A stretch of 64,000 nt of DNA from Tildeniella torsiva UHER 1998/13D (lineage in GTDB: Bacteria > Cyanobacteriota > Cyanobacteriia > Phormidesmidales > Phormidesmidaceae), in the NCBI GenBank assembly GCA_019358835.1, contig JAHHIH010000022.1:41075-105074 (forward strand). The letters are read 5' to 3'. The notes beneath the pieces are model-generated. The model searched no databases. It was not told the DNA's origin and worked only from the letters and a program-made list of their open reading frames with translations. Position 1 is the first letter of the stretch, and every line of letters starts with the position of its first letter. The translations under genes were made by a program, and so were the position numbers. Positions 56,593 to 64,000 of this stretch are shown here, piece by piece.

Positions 56593-57261
56593 CTAGCTAG
56601 AGGTTCTCGCCGTGGAGGCCGCTACCTGGCGCAGCAGCAGCACCTGCCAGTAGGGAATCCGGGCCAGCAGCACCGTGCCATGCCCTTCAAAAACATTGAC
56701 GAGGAACTCCCCGGAGGTCATGGAGCTGACCACAGATTTGGTGGCTTTTTCGACCCGGTAGCTGAGGGTGCCGGTGCGGGCGATCGCAAAGCTACCGTCT
56801 ACCACCAGACGCTCTCCCCGCAGCGCAACGGTTTCCACAGGGCCTTGGGCCACCATCACCACTTGGCCACGGCCCTTGACCTTGGTTTGAAACAGCCCTT
56901 CGCCGCCCACCATACCGCTCAACAACTTATTGCGTTCAATGGCAATCTCAACGCTGCCTTCGCTGGCCCAATAAGCACCCCGATCCAGAATCCACTCCTC
57001 GCCCGACAGATCTAACGTGTGGTACCCAGACAGCGATGGCGCTAGATATAGCTCCCCGGTGCCGGTATAGGTAGGCCGAAAAATATTTTCCCCCGTCGCC
57101 AAAGATTTCAGGAAGCCGCCTGCTGAAGGGGTTTGAGTCTGCATCGTAATAGCGCCTCGCATGTAGTGCAGGGCACCTGATTCAGTGCGCACGGTCTCGT
57201 TGTTTAAAGTGACTTTGACTAACCGTGTCCCTTCTCGCTCAATAATTTCAAAGTTGGCCAT
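56593..57261 (-). CDS. AIM24 family protein
   Basis: A 222-residue beta-rich protein with the AIM24/TTHA1431-like layout: GALHYMRGAI, LKSLATGENIF, GTGELYLAPSL and WILDRGAYWA. AIM24 family proteins form beta-sandwich trimers of uncertain function. The ATG at 57261 (MANFEIIEREG) has GAGG 5 bases upstream; the upstream frame extension was not used. Adjacent genes are unrelated. Confidence 0.85.
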   Translation of the reverse strand: MANFEIIEREGTRLVKVTLNNETVRTESGALHYMRGAITMQTQTPSAGGFLKSLATGENIFRPTYTGTGELYLAPSLSGYHTLDLSGEEWILDRGAYWASEGSVEIAIERNKLLSGMVGGEGLFQTKVKGRGQVVMVAQGPVETVALRGERLVVDGSFAIARTGTLSYRVEKATKSVVSSMTSGEFLVNVFEGHGTVLLARIPYWQVLLLRQVAASTARTSS

Positions 57262-57451
57262 AGGAACCTCTGAGACAACACCAAAATAGACAAGGGCAAT
57301 AGGCAATTCGACTCAGTCTGGGACGGCAGCCGCCGACCCTAGCCATCTTAGCTTTGCTGGCGATCGCCCCCCGAAGGCATCGCTGGTGGCATTTTCGCTA
57401 ACAGCATTACAGGTACAAGGCCAACCGTTTTGGTAAGGGGACTTCACACTA

Positions 57452-57480
57452 TCGTCACAGGGCTGTCATCTCACTGTCAT
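57452..57480 (+). promoter_or_regulatory. Pho box-like 11-bp direct repeats
   Basis: TCGTCAC (57452), CTGTCAT (57463) and CTGTCAT (57474) repeat every 11 bases, the PhoB-box spacing (CTGTCAT-N4-CTGTCAT). They lie about 100 bases upstream of the 57583 gene. The cyanobacterial SphR box is usually different, so this is only a candidate. Confidence 0.4.
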
Positions 57481-57582
57481 GATTGCCCCCTAGGGTGTCA
57501 ACCCATGGGCACCCAAATGCGGTGCCTGGTGCAAATCTCCCTGGCGAGATTTGTACCTGACGATATGCGAGGATCATCGCCA

Positions 57583-58089
57583 ATGAAACCTTCCACACTG
57601 TTCAAAGGCCTGCTGGCCGCCACTCTGCTGCTAGGGGTTCCGGCCGCCGCCGTAGCCCAGGAGCAAGAGGCTCCAGCAGCAGCCCAGCAAGAAGCTCCAG
57701 CACCAGCCCAGGTAGCCCCAGTAGAGGTCTCTGAGACCCAAATTGATCAGTTTGTCAGCGCCTATCAGGCGATTCAAACCATTCAGCAGGCAGTGCAGGC
57801 CGACCTAGTTGCCGCTGTAGAAGCCCAGGGGCTCACGGTGGATGACTACAATGCGATCGCAGCATCGCAGCAGTCTCCTGAAGCTGCCGCCGAAGTTCCG
57901 CCGGAGCAGGCCGAGCAGTTTTCGGCGGCAGCTGAACAGGTTGCTACCCTGCGCGAAGGCGCTCGAACTGAGATGCAGGCCGCCATTGAGGCCGAAGCAC
58001 TGACCGTTGAAGAGTTTGAGCAGATTATGGCCCAGGCCCAGGCAGACCCCGCTCTGCAGCAGGTAATTGTTGAGCGGCTGGCCGAGTAG
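57583..58089 (+). CDS. DUF4168 domain-containing secreted protein
   Basis: A 168-residue protein with a signal peptide (MKPSTLFKGLLAATLLLGV, cleavage near AVAQE), an Ala/Pro/Glu-rich linker and a helical DUF4168-like domain (IDQFVSAYQAIQTIQQAV; FEQIMAQAQADPALQQVI). The ATG at 57583 has AGGA about 12 bases upstream; the longer frame to 57430 was not used. Periplasmic protein of unknown function, with Pho-box-like repeats about 100 bases upstream. Confidence 0.78.
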   Translation: MKPSTLFKGLLAATLLLGVPAAAVAQEQEAPAAAQQEAPAPAQVAPVEVSETQIDQFVSAYQAIQTIQQAVQADLVAAVEAQGLTVDDYNAIAASQQSPEAAAEVPPEQAEQFSAAAEQVATLREGARTEMQAAIEAEALTVEEFEQIMAQAQADPALQQVIVERLAE

Positions 58090-58158
58090 TCCATACGGTA
58101 CTCAGGGCTGTAATTTGTTTAGGCCTGGGTTCCTGAAGATTGAGAGCCTAGTTCAGGC

Positions 58159-58196
58159 CAAAGCCCTCCTTCAATTCGCGTTGAAGGAGGGCTTTG
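58159..58196. terminator. Perfect 16-bp hairpin between convergent genes
   Basis: CAAAGCCCTCCTTCAA and TTGAAGGAGGGCTTTG around TTCGCG, between the convergent DUF4168 and SH3 genes. A bidirectional terminator is likely, although neither side has a strong T-run. Confidence 0.75.
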
Positions 58197-58209
58197 ATGC
58201 GTTGAACCG

Positions 58210-58842
58210 CTAAGGGCAGGTGATTGGCGTTACGTTACTGCCGAGGCCATTAGTGCCGGTGCGGGCAATCCAGCCGGTACTGCCGTTATAGATCGTCACC
58301 TGCATCCAGACGCGACCGTCGGTGGCGGTTTGCTGGGTCGGTGGGTTAGCGCTGGCGATCACCGTGTCGCCTAGGTTGTAGCCAGCGACTGCGCTAGAGC
58401 CAGCGGTAGGGCTAGACCTAACCACCAGTTCGCGATCGGCCCTAAAGCAGGCTCTGTTAGGAGGAGTCGGCGTGCCGCCACAGGCTGTCAAAACGCTGGC
58501 GTTAATCCAGCCGACGGGCTGTGCCGAAGACAGATTGCCGCTGCTGAGAAAAACCTGGGCTCGCCCTGGGGATGTTGCCCCAGTTAGCCTAACCTGGGTG
58601 CCCGCCTGTAGGGTGCCAATGCGGGTAGCGATCGGCCCTAAGGTGGAGTTATCAAAGACTTCAGTGGCTCGATTGAGCTGACGACAGCCCCGAATCAGGG
58701 TCGGATTTTCGGTTAGGGCCCGAGTGTTTTGGGCGAAGGCTGGGGCCACCGACAGCGATCCGGCAGACAGTAGCGCGATTCCTGCAGGGATCGCTTTGCG
58801 AATCGCCCCCCAAGAAAATTTCCGCAACATTTTTGATGGCAT
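58210..58842 (-). CDS. Secreted SH3-domain protein
   Basis: A 210-residue protein with a signal peptide (basic start, hydrophobic GIALLSAGSLSVA, cleavage near AFAQN) followed by two SH3b-like repeats (VFDNSTLGPIATRIGTLQAG and ACFRADRELVVRSSPTAGS), each with a V-R-x-S core. Such domains bind peptidoglycan or are structural. Convergent with the DUF4168 gene. Confidence 0.82.
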   Translation of the reverse strand: MPSKMLRKFSWGAIRKAIPAGIALLSAGSLSVAPAFAQNTRALTENPTLIRGCRQLNRATEVFDNSTLGPIATRIGTLQAGTQVRLTGATSPGRAQVFLSSGNLSSAQPVGWINASVLTACGGTPTPPNRACFRADRELVVRSSPTAGSSAVAGYNLGDTVIASANPPTQQTATDGRVWMQVTIYNGSTGWIARTGTNGLGSNVTPITCP

Positions 58843-59112
58843 AGACAGTCCTGATCCCTTTATATATGGCTTTTTAAGGTCTAATTGCAGGGTTCACCCG
58901 GCCATCCTACCACCCACAAAATTAATCCCCGCAGCGGCTTTCACGAAGCTTATCGCAGGTGTTGTTGGCAGCTTTGTACCGCGCGGGGCTGACGGGATGC
59001 TTGCTAAGGGAGTGAGCCCCGTATAGCCGTGCGGATTTGGCCGCTCGATTGGGCGTAAATAGATCTGGCTTGCCCTTAACCATCGCGCGGTAACGGAGAC
59101 AGACGTGGGAGA

Positions 59113-60192
59113 ATGAACACCCTGTGCGCAAAGAGTAACAACGGTATGACGGCGGCAATGCCCTATTCTTCTGAGGTAATTGAGTCAGCGATGCAGGCCG
59201 GGGAGCTGACCTTTGCCCTCCCCGACCCCACCGACGAAAAAATCTCTGACTACGAGTTTAACCAGCAGATGGAGGCGGCCTGGCAGGTGTGCGATCGCTT
59301 CGATCTGCAAACCGATATCTGGCGGGGAAGGATTTTGCGAACGGTGCGCGATCGCGAAAAGCGCGGCGGCGACGGTCGCGGCACCGGCTTTCTCAACTGG
59401 CTCAAAGACCGCGAAATCACCAAGAGCCACGCCTATAACCTGATCGAGCTGGCGGAAAGCGCCGACCAACTGCTTGACGCGGGCATGCTCACCCCCAAGG
59501 AAGTCAACCAGTTCAGCAAACGCGCCTTTGTCGAAACCGCCAAAGCTGCCCCCGAAGTGCAGCAGTTGGTTAGCGACTCGGCTCGCAAGGGCGACCACAT
59601 CACCCGCCGCGAAGTGCGCCAGGTGGCCAACGAGTGGGCCGCCATGACCTCCGACCTGATCCCCGAAACCCTGCGGGAAAAAGCCGCCAACAACACCATT
59701 CCCACCCGCTACATCGCCCCCCTGGTGAAGGAGATGGAAAAGCTGCCCGCCGTCCACCAGAGCACCCTCAAAACCGAGGTGGAGCTGAACCCTGACCTGG
59801 ATACCCTGAAGCAGGTTACCGCCGAAGCCCGCTACCTGTCGAAGTACTTAGCCTCCGCCAATCAGGTGCAGCTGCTCGAAGCCAGCGGCACCGATCTAGA
59901 GCTCGCCCTTGAAGAAGCCCTGCGGGTGGGCTGTCTCAACTCTGCCGCCGACATGGTGGCCCAGGCCGCCCAGATCGAGCAAACCGCCGTCAAACTCTAC
60001 ACTGCCTGGAAACGCCTCAATCAGCTGGCAGAACGGGTGTTTGTGGACAGCGGCGAAAGCACCCCTAACCTGCGCGCCCTGCTCACCGCCCTCGGCCCCG
60101 TCACCAGCGAAACCGTTCAGGTGCGGCTAGGCGAAATTGACAGTGTCACAGCCCAAACCATCCGCTGGCGATTGATGGTCGAAGAAGATTAG
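59113..60192 (+). CDS. Hypothetical protein with HTH-like N-terminal region
   Basis: A 359-residue protein I do not recognise. The N-terminal third holds a DNA-binding-like segment (GFLNWLKDREITKSHAYNLI, resembling phage/plasmid DUF3102-type helix-turn-helix proteins), followed by long helical stretches (IPTRYIAPLVKEMEKLP, LEEALRVGCLNSAADMVAQA). Start choice is uncertain: 59113 is used, but ATG at 59146 and 59158 are also in frame. It may be a cyanobacteria-specific regulator; no partner gene is adjacent. Confidence 0.6.
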   Translation: MNTLCAKSNNGMTAAMPYSSEVIESAMQAGELTFALPDPTDEKISDYEFNQQMEAAWQVCDRFDLQTDIWRGRILRTVRDREKRGGDGRGTGFLNWLKDREITKSHAYNLIELAESADQLLDAGMLTPKEVNQFSKRAFVETAKAAPEVQQLVSDSARKGDHITRREVRQVANEWAAMTSDLIPETLREKAANNTIPTRYIAPLVKEMEKLPAVHQSTLKTEVELNPDLDTLKQVTAEARYLSKYLASANQVQLLEASGTDLELALEEALRVGCLNSAADMVAQAAQIEQTAVKLYTAWKRLNQLAERVFVDSGESTPNLRALLTALGPVTSETVQVRLGEIDSVTAQTIRWRLMVEED

Positions 60193-60245
60193 CCGCCCTC
60201 CGATTGATCTCGCTGCCCCTGCGACCTAAGTCTGCGACGATCAAA

Positions 60246-60274
60246 ATGCCCCTGGGCCAACGGCCCAGGGGCAT
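60246..60274. terminator. Perfect 13-bp hairpin between convergent genes
   Basis: ATGCCCCTGGGCC and GGCCCAGGGGCAT around AAC, between the 59113 gene (plus) and the small minus-strand gene at 60302. Probable bidirectional terminator. Confidence 0.75.
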
Positions 60275-60301
60275 AGGTTTAGGCGTGGCTATCCATACAA
60301 A

Positions 60302-60424
60302 TTAAAGAATGTTGGGCTGTTGCCATTGCTGATCGGTTTCAGCTTTGCCCAGTAGATTGCGATTTTTCAGGATTTGCTGCTGGATCAGCTGACGGCGCTG
60401 GGCGCGGGTCGAGGGGGCGTTCAT
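60302..60424 (-). CDS. Small hypothetical protein, 40 residues
   Basis: MNAPSTRAQRRQLIQQQILK, then a Gln/Asn-rich polar end (LGKAETDQQWQQPNIL). An AGGA lies 10 bases before the ATG. Predicted to be helical and basic, with no recognisable domain. It is 75 bases downstream of the DUF4278 gene on the same strand and may share its transcript. Confidence 0.45.
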   Translation of the reverse strand: MNAPSTRAQRRQLIQQQILKNRNLLGKAETDQQWQQPNIL

Positions 60425-60499
60425 AGCAAAAGTTTCCTACTGTAAAAGTGACAAAATCAGTGGCGAAAAATTGGCTGGAGAGAGCGGTTAGGGCAATGC

Positions 60500-60679
60500 C
60501 TAGCGGGTGTAGCGGCGACCCATAAAGCTCAGTTCTACGGCGGGCTGCTGGCGCTGGGTCACATTGAATTGCTTGACCTTGGCAGAACACCCTAAGAAGG
60601 CCACGGTTTCTTGCGTCTCAGTAGCGGCGATCGCGGGGGTGCTGGCGGTGTAGGTCTTGCCGAGAAAAGAAAGTCGCAT
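60500..60679 (-). CDS. DUF4278 domain-containing protein
   Basis: A 59-residue protein with two copies of the DUF4278 pattern: MRLSFLGKTYTAST at the N-terminus and VELSFMGRRYTR at the C-terminus (LxF-x-G-xxY). A strong AGGAG ribosome site lies 5 bases before the ATG. The DUF4278 family is small, cyanobacterial and uncharacterised. The 228 bases upstream to holB (60680-60907) hold its promoter and nothing else I can support. Confidence 0.8.
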   Translation of the reverse strand: MRLSFLGKTYTASTPAIAATETQETVAFLGCSAKVKQFNVTQRQQPAVELSFMGRRYTR

Positions 60680-60907
60680 GGGGGCTCCTATTAGCTGTAG
60701 TGGGTTGAGGGAGTAGGGCAGCCGTGTCTCTCGGCTGCTCTACTAAAGGAAACAGCGCCAGTGGATGCCGTTCCCTAGCCCGTTGGGTGTTGTGCATCAG
60801 CAAAACCAGTGATTCACATCACCGCTGGGGTGATTCCCAGTTCAGTGCAGGATCTGTCGCTGCCCCCGGCGATGGTGTCGGCGGGATGATCGAGCAGTGA
60901 GCGGGGT

Positions 60908-61867
60908 TTATCCGTTGGTCTCCCACAGTTTCATAAACAGCACCTCCCACACCAGGCGGGGCTGCACGAAGCGGCGCAGGTAGCCCTTAGCTTCTTCTAA
61001 GCGAGGTAACCACCGGGGGCTGGCGGCAGGGTAGCTCTGCCAGTACCAGGTGAGCAGGTAGTCGAGCAGCCAGAGCTGGGATTCGGTATCGAGGGTTTTA
61101 GCCACCTGGCGGCCCTGTTCTAGTGCTTCGCGCAGGCTGCGGGGGGGCTGGTGTAGGGCGGTGAGCAGGTCGGCGGGGATGGTTTGAAGCTGGTGGTAGG
61201 CCGCGATCGCCCCCCCTGGGCTCCCCTGGGCCATCGCCAAAATCTGCGGCTGCCCTAGCACCTCGGGCTGTCCCACCCGTTCTAGCACCGTTGCCATATC
61301 CGCTGGGTTGAGTCGCTGAAAGGCGATCGTCTGACAGCGCGACACCAGGGTGGGCAGCAGCGACTGCGGGCCAGGAGCCAGCAAAATAATCGTCGCCTGC
61401 CCCGGTTCTTCTAGGGTTTTAAGCAGGCCGTTGGCGGCTCCCTCGGCCATAGTTTCAGCCGCCTCGATCACCACCACGGCGCGGGGCGATTCTAGGGGCG
61501 GACGGCTGAGGAACTGGGCAATTTGTCGCACCTGTTCCAGTCGGGTTTGGGGCGGGCTTTTGCGGGCGATCCCCTCCTCATCTGCCTGAGAGGCTCCGAT
61601 CAGCTTGCCCTGGTGCAGATAGGTGGGTTCAACCCACAGCAGATCGGGATGGTTCCGCTGGGCAATGCGTCTCCGTAGAGCCAGGGCCGTCGTAGCCGCT
61701 GGGGCCAATAAAATCTCCGCAAAGCGCTCTGCGGCCACGCGCCGCCCAATTCCGTGGGGGCCAGCAAATAGGTATGCGGGAGCGACGCGCTGCTGATCCA
61801 CCGCGCGACAGAGCAGGGCAACGGCGGTGTCTTGACCCACTAGGCCGTCAAACTGGGGGCGTACCAC
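60908..61867 (-). CDS. holB: DNA polymerase III subunit delta'
   Basis: A 319-residue AAA+ clamp-loader subunit. The P-loop position reads GPHGIGRR, lacking the usual Lys, as in the non-hydrolysing delta' subunit; the sensor region TMAEGAANGLLKTLEEPG and the SRCQTIAF motif match. It helps load the sliding clamp during replication. It starts with GTG inside the end of tmk (28-base overlap), so the two are translationally coupled. Confidence 0.9.
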   Translation of the reverse strand: MVRPQFDGLVGQDTAVALLCRAVDQQRVAPAYLFAGPHGIGRRVAAERFAEILLAPAATTALALRRRIAQRNHPDLLWVEPTYLHQGKLIGASQADEEGIARKSPPQTRLEQVRQIAQFLSRPPLESPRAVVVIEAAETMAEGAANGLLKTLEEPGQATIILLAPGPQSLLPTLVSRCQTIAFQRLNPADMATVLERVGQPEVLGQPQILAMAQGSPGGAIAAYHQLQTIPADLLTALHQPPRSLREALEQGRQVAKTLDTESQLWLLDYLLTWYWQSYPAASPRWLPRLEEAKGYLRRFVQPRLVWEVLFMKLWETNG

Positions 61868-62523
61868 TGCTGTAAATATCCTTCCACAACGGCAAAAATC
61901 TCGGCGGCGACGGCCTCGACAGTATCTGTCGCCTCAATGGCCACAATCCGGTCTGGGTGCTGTGCCGCCAGGGCCTCAAAGCCCTTCTGTACTCGCTGGT
62001 GAAAGGCCAGATCGGCCTGCTCCATGCGATCGGCGGCCCCGCGCTGGCGGGTGCGGGCCAGACCAGTCGCGGCGTCAAGCTTGAGCCACAGGGTGAGGTC
62101 GGGCACCAGGCCGCCCGTGGCCACCTGGTTGAGCTGGTCAATCAGCCCTAGGTCAAGGCCGCGCCCGTAGCCCTGGTAGGCCACGGTGGAGTCGATAAAG
62201 CGATCGCACAGCACCCAGCAGCCCTTCGCCAAAGCGGGCTTAATCAACTCTTCAACATGCTGGGCGCGATCGGCGGCGTAGAGCAGCAGCTCCGCCCGAC
62301 TGGCCATCGAGGCTCCACCGTGGTAGCCCAGCAAAAGCTGACGCAGCACCAACCCCAGCTCCGTCCCCCCAGGCTCGCGAGTGGCGAGAACTTGGGGAAT
62401 TAGGCCCTGTCGCCGAAGCTGCTGAAGGCGATCGCTCTGCTCTAAAGCCGCGTGCAGCCGCTTGAGCTGGGTCGATTTGCCGCAGCCTTCTACCCCTTCA
62501 AACACCAGCAGCTTACCCGGCAT
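61840..62523 (-). CDS. tmk: Thymidylate kinase
   Basis: A 227-residue kinase that phosphorylates dTMP to dTDP. Walker A GVEGCGKSTQLKRL is followed by the dTMP site DRFIDSTVAYQGYGRG and the lid segment LARTRQRGAADRME. The ATG at 62523 (MPGKLLVFEG) is used; an in-frame GTG at 62535 exists. It is the first gene of the pair with holB, a common arrangement. Confidence 0.93.
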   Translation of the reverse strand: MPGKLLVFEGVEGCGKSTQLKRLHAALEQSDRLQQLRRQGLIPQVLATREPGGTELGLVLRQLLLGYHGGASMASRAELLLYAADRAQHVEELIKPALAKGCWVLCDRFIDSTVAYQGYGRGLDLGLIDQLNQVATGGLVPDLTLWLKLDAATGLARTRQRGAADRMEQADLAFHQRVQKGFEALAAQHPDRIVAIEATDTVEAVAAEIFAVVEGYLQQWYAPSLTA

Positions 62524-62684
62524 ACGTTGTCCCACTATCGCCTCTCAAGCTTACAGACAAGGGGGCACCCGCCCTAGGGACAGCCCAGCCCCCCAGCAAG
62601 CTATGGTATACATTAAGATACAAACCGGGCTGGTGCATACTAAGGTCAAGGGTGTAGCAATGGGCTTGTGACCACCGGCCCACC

Positions 62685-63050
62685 ATGACCATGCATTACC
62701 CTGTAGTAAAGACGGTCTCAGCGAGGACGCCTATGGCCCGGTATACCAACACACTTCCTGTCTCTGCCGCCACTGCTCGGCTGCGCGACGCCATCGTTAG
62801 CTCACTGCAAGCCTGTGGGCTCAACATGGTCTACGAAACCAGCGATTACCTAATGGCCAAAGAACAGCCCGGACAGGTATCTCTGGCCCAGCTCACCACC
62901 ATTGAGGTACTGATCAATCCGCCTACCGTAGCCGCCGACGCTGCCCTGGTGAACCTGGTCGTCAGCAACGAAGAACTTCCCCTGCGCCGCAACAATCACT
63001 GCGAGCAGGTGTTCAGCACCGTCAACGAGGCCATTGTGGCCTTAGTGTAA
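62685..63050 (+). CDS. Hypothetical protein, 121 residues
   Basis: A soluble protein with ARLRDAIVSSLQACGLNMVY, then SDYLMAKEQPGQVSLAQLTT and a C-terminal CEQVFSTVNEAIVALV. The pattern of alternating strands and helices suggests a compact alpha/beta domain, as in several cyanobacterial small families. Start is uncertain: 62685 is used, with an internal ATG at 62733. Function unknown. Confidence 0.6.
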   Translation: MTMHYPVVKTVSARTPMARYTNTLPVSAATARLRDAIVSSLQACGLNMVYETSDYLMAKEQPGQVSLAQLTTIEVLINPPTVAADAALVNLVVSNEELPLRRNNHCEQVFSTVNEAIVALV

Positions 63051-63090
63051 AACTCAGAATCCCGCCTAGACAGCTACCCTCAGGCAGCTG

Positions 63091-63546
63091 CTAGATTTCG
63101 GTATCGTCGTCTAGACTGTCTGACTCCTCGTCACCCTCTTCGACCATGTTGGGGCTGATCAGGGTGATATCAAATTCGTCGGGGGGCAGAGTCGACTGGC
63201 TGTCACGCTTGAGCTGGTAGTAAATAGCGCGAGCCTGCGGACCAAATACGATCTCATCTTCATTTTTCAGATCGTGGGCCTGGAGTTTGCGTCCGTTGAT
63301 CAGCATCCCGTTAGCGCTGGGCTTGCCCTTCAGGTTGCCATCGACAATGCGGTAGTAAAACGTATCGTCGTCCTTAGGCAGCTGAACTAGGGTGGCATGG
63401 TGCCGCGACACAAACTGAGACGACAGACGAATGTCGCACTTAGGATCTCGCCCAATGGAATATACCGAACCGTCCAAGACAATTTCTCGGCGGCCTTTGC
63501 TGTCTTCAACAATGAGAATATTACTGAGTTTGGTGTGGAGTGGCAT
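63091..63546 (-). CDS. FHA domain-containing protein
   Basis: A 151-residue protein consisting of one forkhead-associated domain: YSIGRDPKCDIRLSS, then VSRHHATL, and the closing ANGMLINGRKL. These residues form the phosphothreonine-binding loops. A polar acidic C-terminal tail follows (MVEEGDEESDSLDDDTEI). The partner kinase or target is not known. Confidence 0.88.
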   Translation of the reverse strand: MPLHTKLSNILIVEDSKGRREIVLDGSVYSIGRDPKCDIRLSSQFVSRHHATLVQLPKDDDTFYYRIVDGNLKGKPSANGMLINGRKLQAHDLKNEDEIVFGPQARAIYYQLKRDSQSTLPPDEFDITLISPNMVEEGDEESDSLDDDTEI

Positions 63547-63890
63547 GCGCTGACACTAGCAAAAACGGAGCTCAGAATCGGTTGAGAATGGAACGACGAC
63601 CTAAATCACCAGGGGAACGTAGAGCGTATCGCGTTTACCCACCCCATTGCCGCGATCGCTCCTATGAGCCAGACCTAACCACCGCAGATAAAGCCCAAAC
63701 CTAAGCTCACTTACGCTAGCTTACCTTCAGCCAGGAGGGGCATAGCCCTAAGGGTTGGCCTAACGGTTGCTCTACAGTTTACCCTCTAGTTGTCTTGCCT
63801 GAATGGTAGCAGAATCTTTCTCAGGTGATTGATTCAGTTAGCTCGCATCGATCAAACATAATTGACCCGTAGCCCAGGGCAAACGCATAC
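63547..63890. other. Intergenic region, 344 bases
   Basis: Upstream region of the FHA gene, reaching the stop of the partial transposase. No supported gene. One end of the insertion sequence probably lies near the right side of this region. Confidence 0.4.
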
Positions 63891-64000
63891 TCAGGAAGCG
63901 AGAACTCTAAGCAGGTAGTCGTTGTCCCAGCCAGCCTTAAGCCGTTTCGCCTTCTTGCCGACCTTTGCAGAGGACTCCTGCGTGAGCAGGTTAAGGGCAA
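63891..64000 (-). CDS. Partial transposase C-terminus (ISAs1-like), running off the right edge
   Basis: The frame is open from the window edge to a TGA at 63891-63893 and encodes 35 residues, ALNLLTQESSAKVGKKAKRL, then KAGWDNDYLLRVLAS. The (A)LNLL..K(R)LKAGWD(N)DYLL..VL end resembles the C-terminal tail of ISAs1-family transposases. The N-terminal part and any catalytic DDE residues are outside the window, so completeness cannot be judged. Confidence 0.6.
   Translation of the reverse strand, partial: ALNLLTQESSAKVGKKAKRLKAGWDNDYLLRVLAS

Noticed and set aside
58922..59158. 78-residue minus-strand ORF upstream of the 59113 gene
   Set aside because: Occupies a promoter region, no ribosome site, overlaps the start of a clear plus-strand gene.

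Overview
The window is a cyanobacterial chromosome segment. The evidence is the very frequent HIP1-type GCGATCGC octamer inside and between genes, two photosystem II small-protein genes (Psb34-like and Psb30/Ycf12), a stand-alone carotenoid-binding OCP-type domain, a Yfr1-type small RNA in front of trxA, cyanobacterial-type SigA and LexA, and paired half-size UPF0016 manganese-exporter proteins. The high GC content and overall gene set suggest a thin filamentous lineage of the Leptolyngbya/Nodosilinea kind. That placement is an inference, not something the sequence proves.

Layout. 1-4 kb: end of an adenosine deaminase overlapping an SDR oxidoreductase, a secreted phosphoesterase, and ribosomal protein S21. 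4-13 kb: a RecB/UvrD-like ATPase, psb34, an MBL-fold protein, an M23 peptidase-aroC-cupin run, an ABC ATPase, a carotenoid-binding protein, and a bactofilin. 13-17 kb: cysE, sigA and lexA, with a match to the cyanobacterial LexA box in front of lexA. 17-25 kb (minus strand): a hypothetical gene with lpxD, rlmD, mtnA with a class II aldolase, and clpC. 25-34 kb: rimI, lysA, cdaA-uppS, pgsA, tRNA-Ser(GCU), sbcC and a group 2 sigma factor. 35-40 kb: a lone ureC, Yfr1, trxA, a LOG-family gene and glutaminase. 40-44 kb is the most accessory part: a three-gene MntA/HepT/XRE toxin-antitoxin-like operon, a ferritin-like protein, a proline-rich membrane protein and a GT9 glycosyltransferase. 44-54 kb: ispD, psb30, the two half-size manganese exporters, L-lactate dehydrogenase, plsC, tadA, a RodZ-like protein and tatC. 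54-64 kb: pcrA, AIM24, small secreted proteins, overlapping tmk-holB, an FHA protein, and the C-terminal end of a transposase running off the right edge.

Most genes are housekeeping functions in short operons or single units with clear hairpin terminators. The less ordinary signals are these: (i) two hairpin-forming MITE-like elements with the same inverted ends, each flanked by TTA and each placed exactly at the stop codon of an unrelated minus-strand gene; (ii) a good candidate for the Yfr1 RNA; (iii) the MntA-HepT operon extended by a coupled DUF7662-XRE gene; (iv) degenerate CACC/TACC/CATCC tracts at five gene borders; (v) several small genes under 60 codons (rpsU, psb34, psb30, a 52-residue membrane protein, a DUF4278 protein). 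No CRISPR array, rRNA operon, prophage or large biosynthetic cluster was seen.
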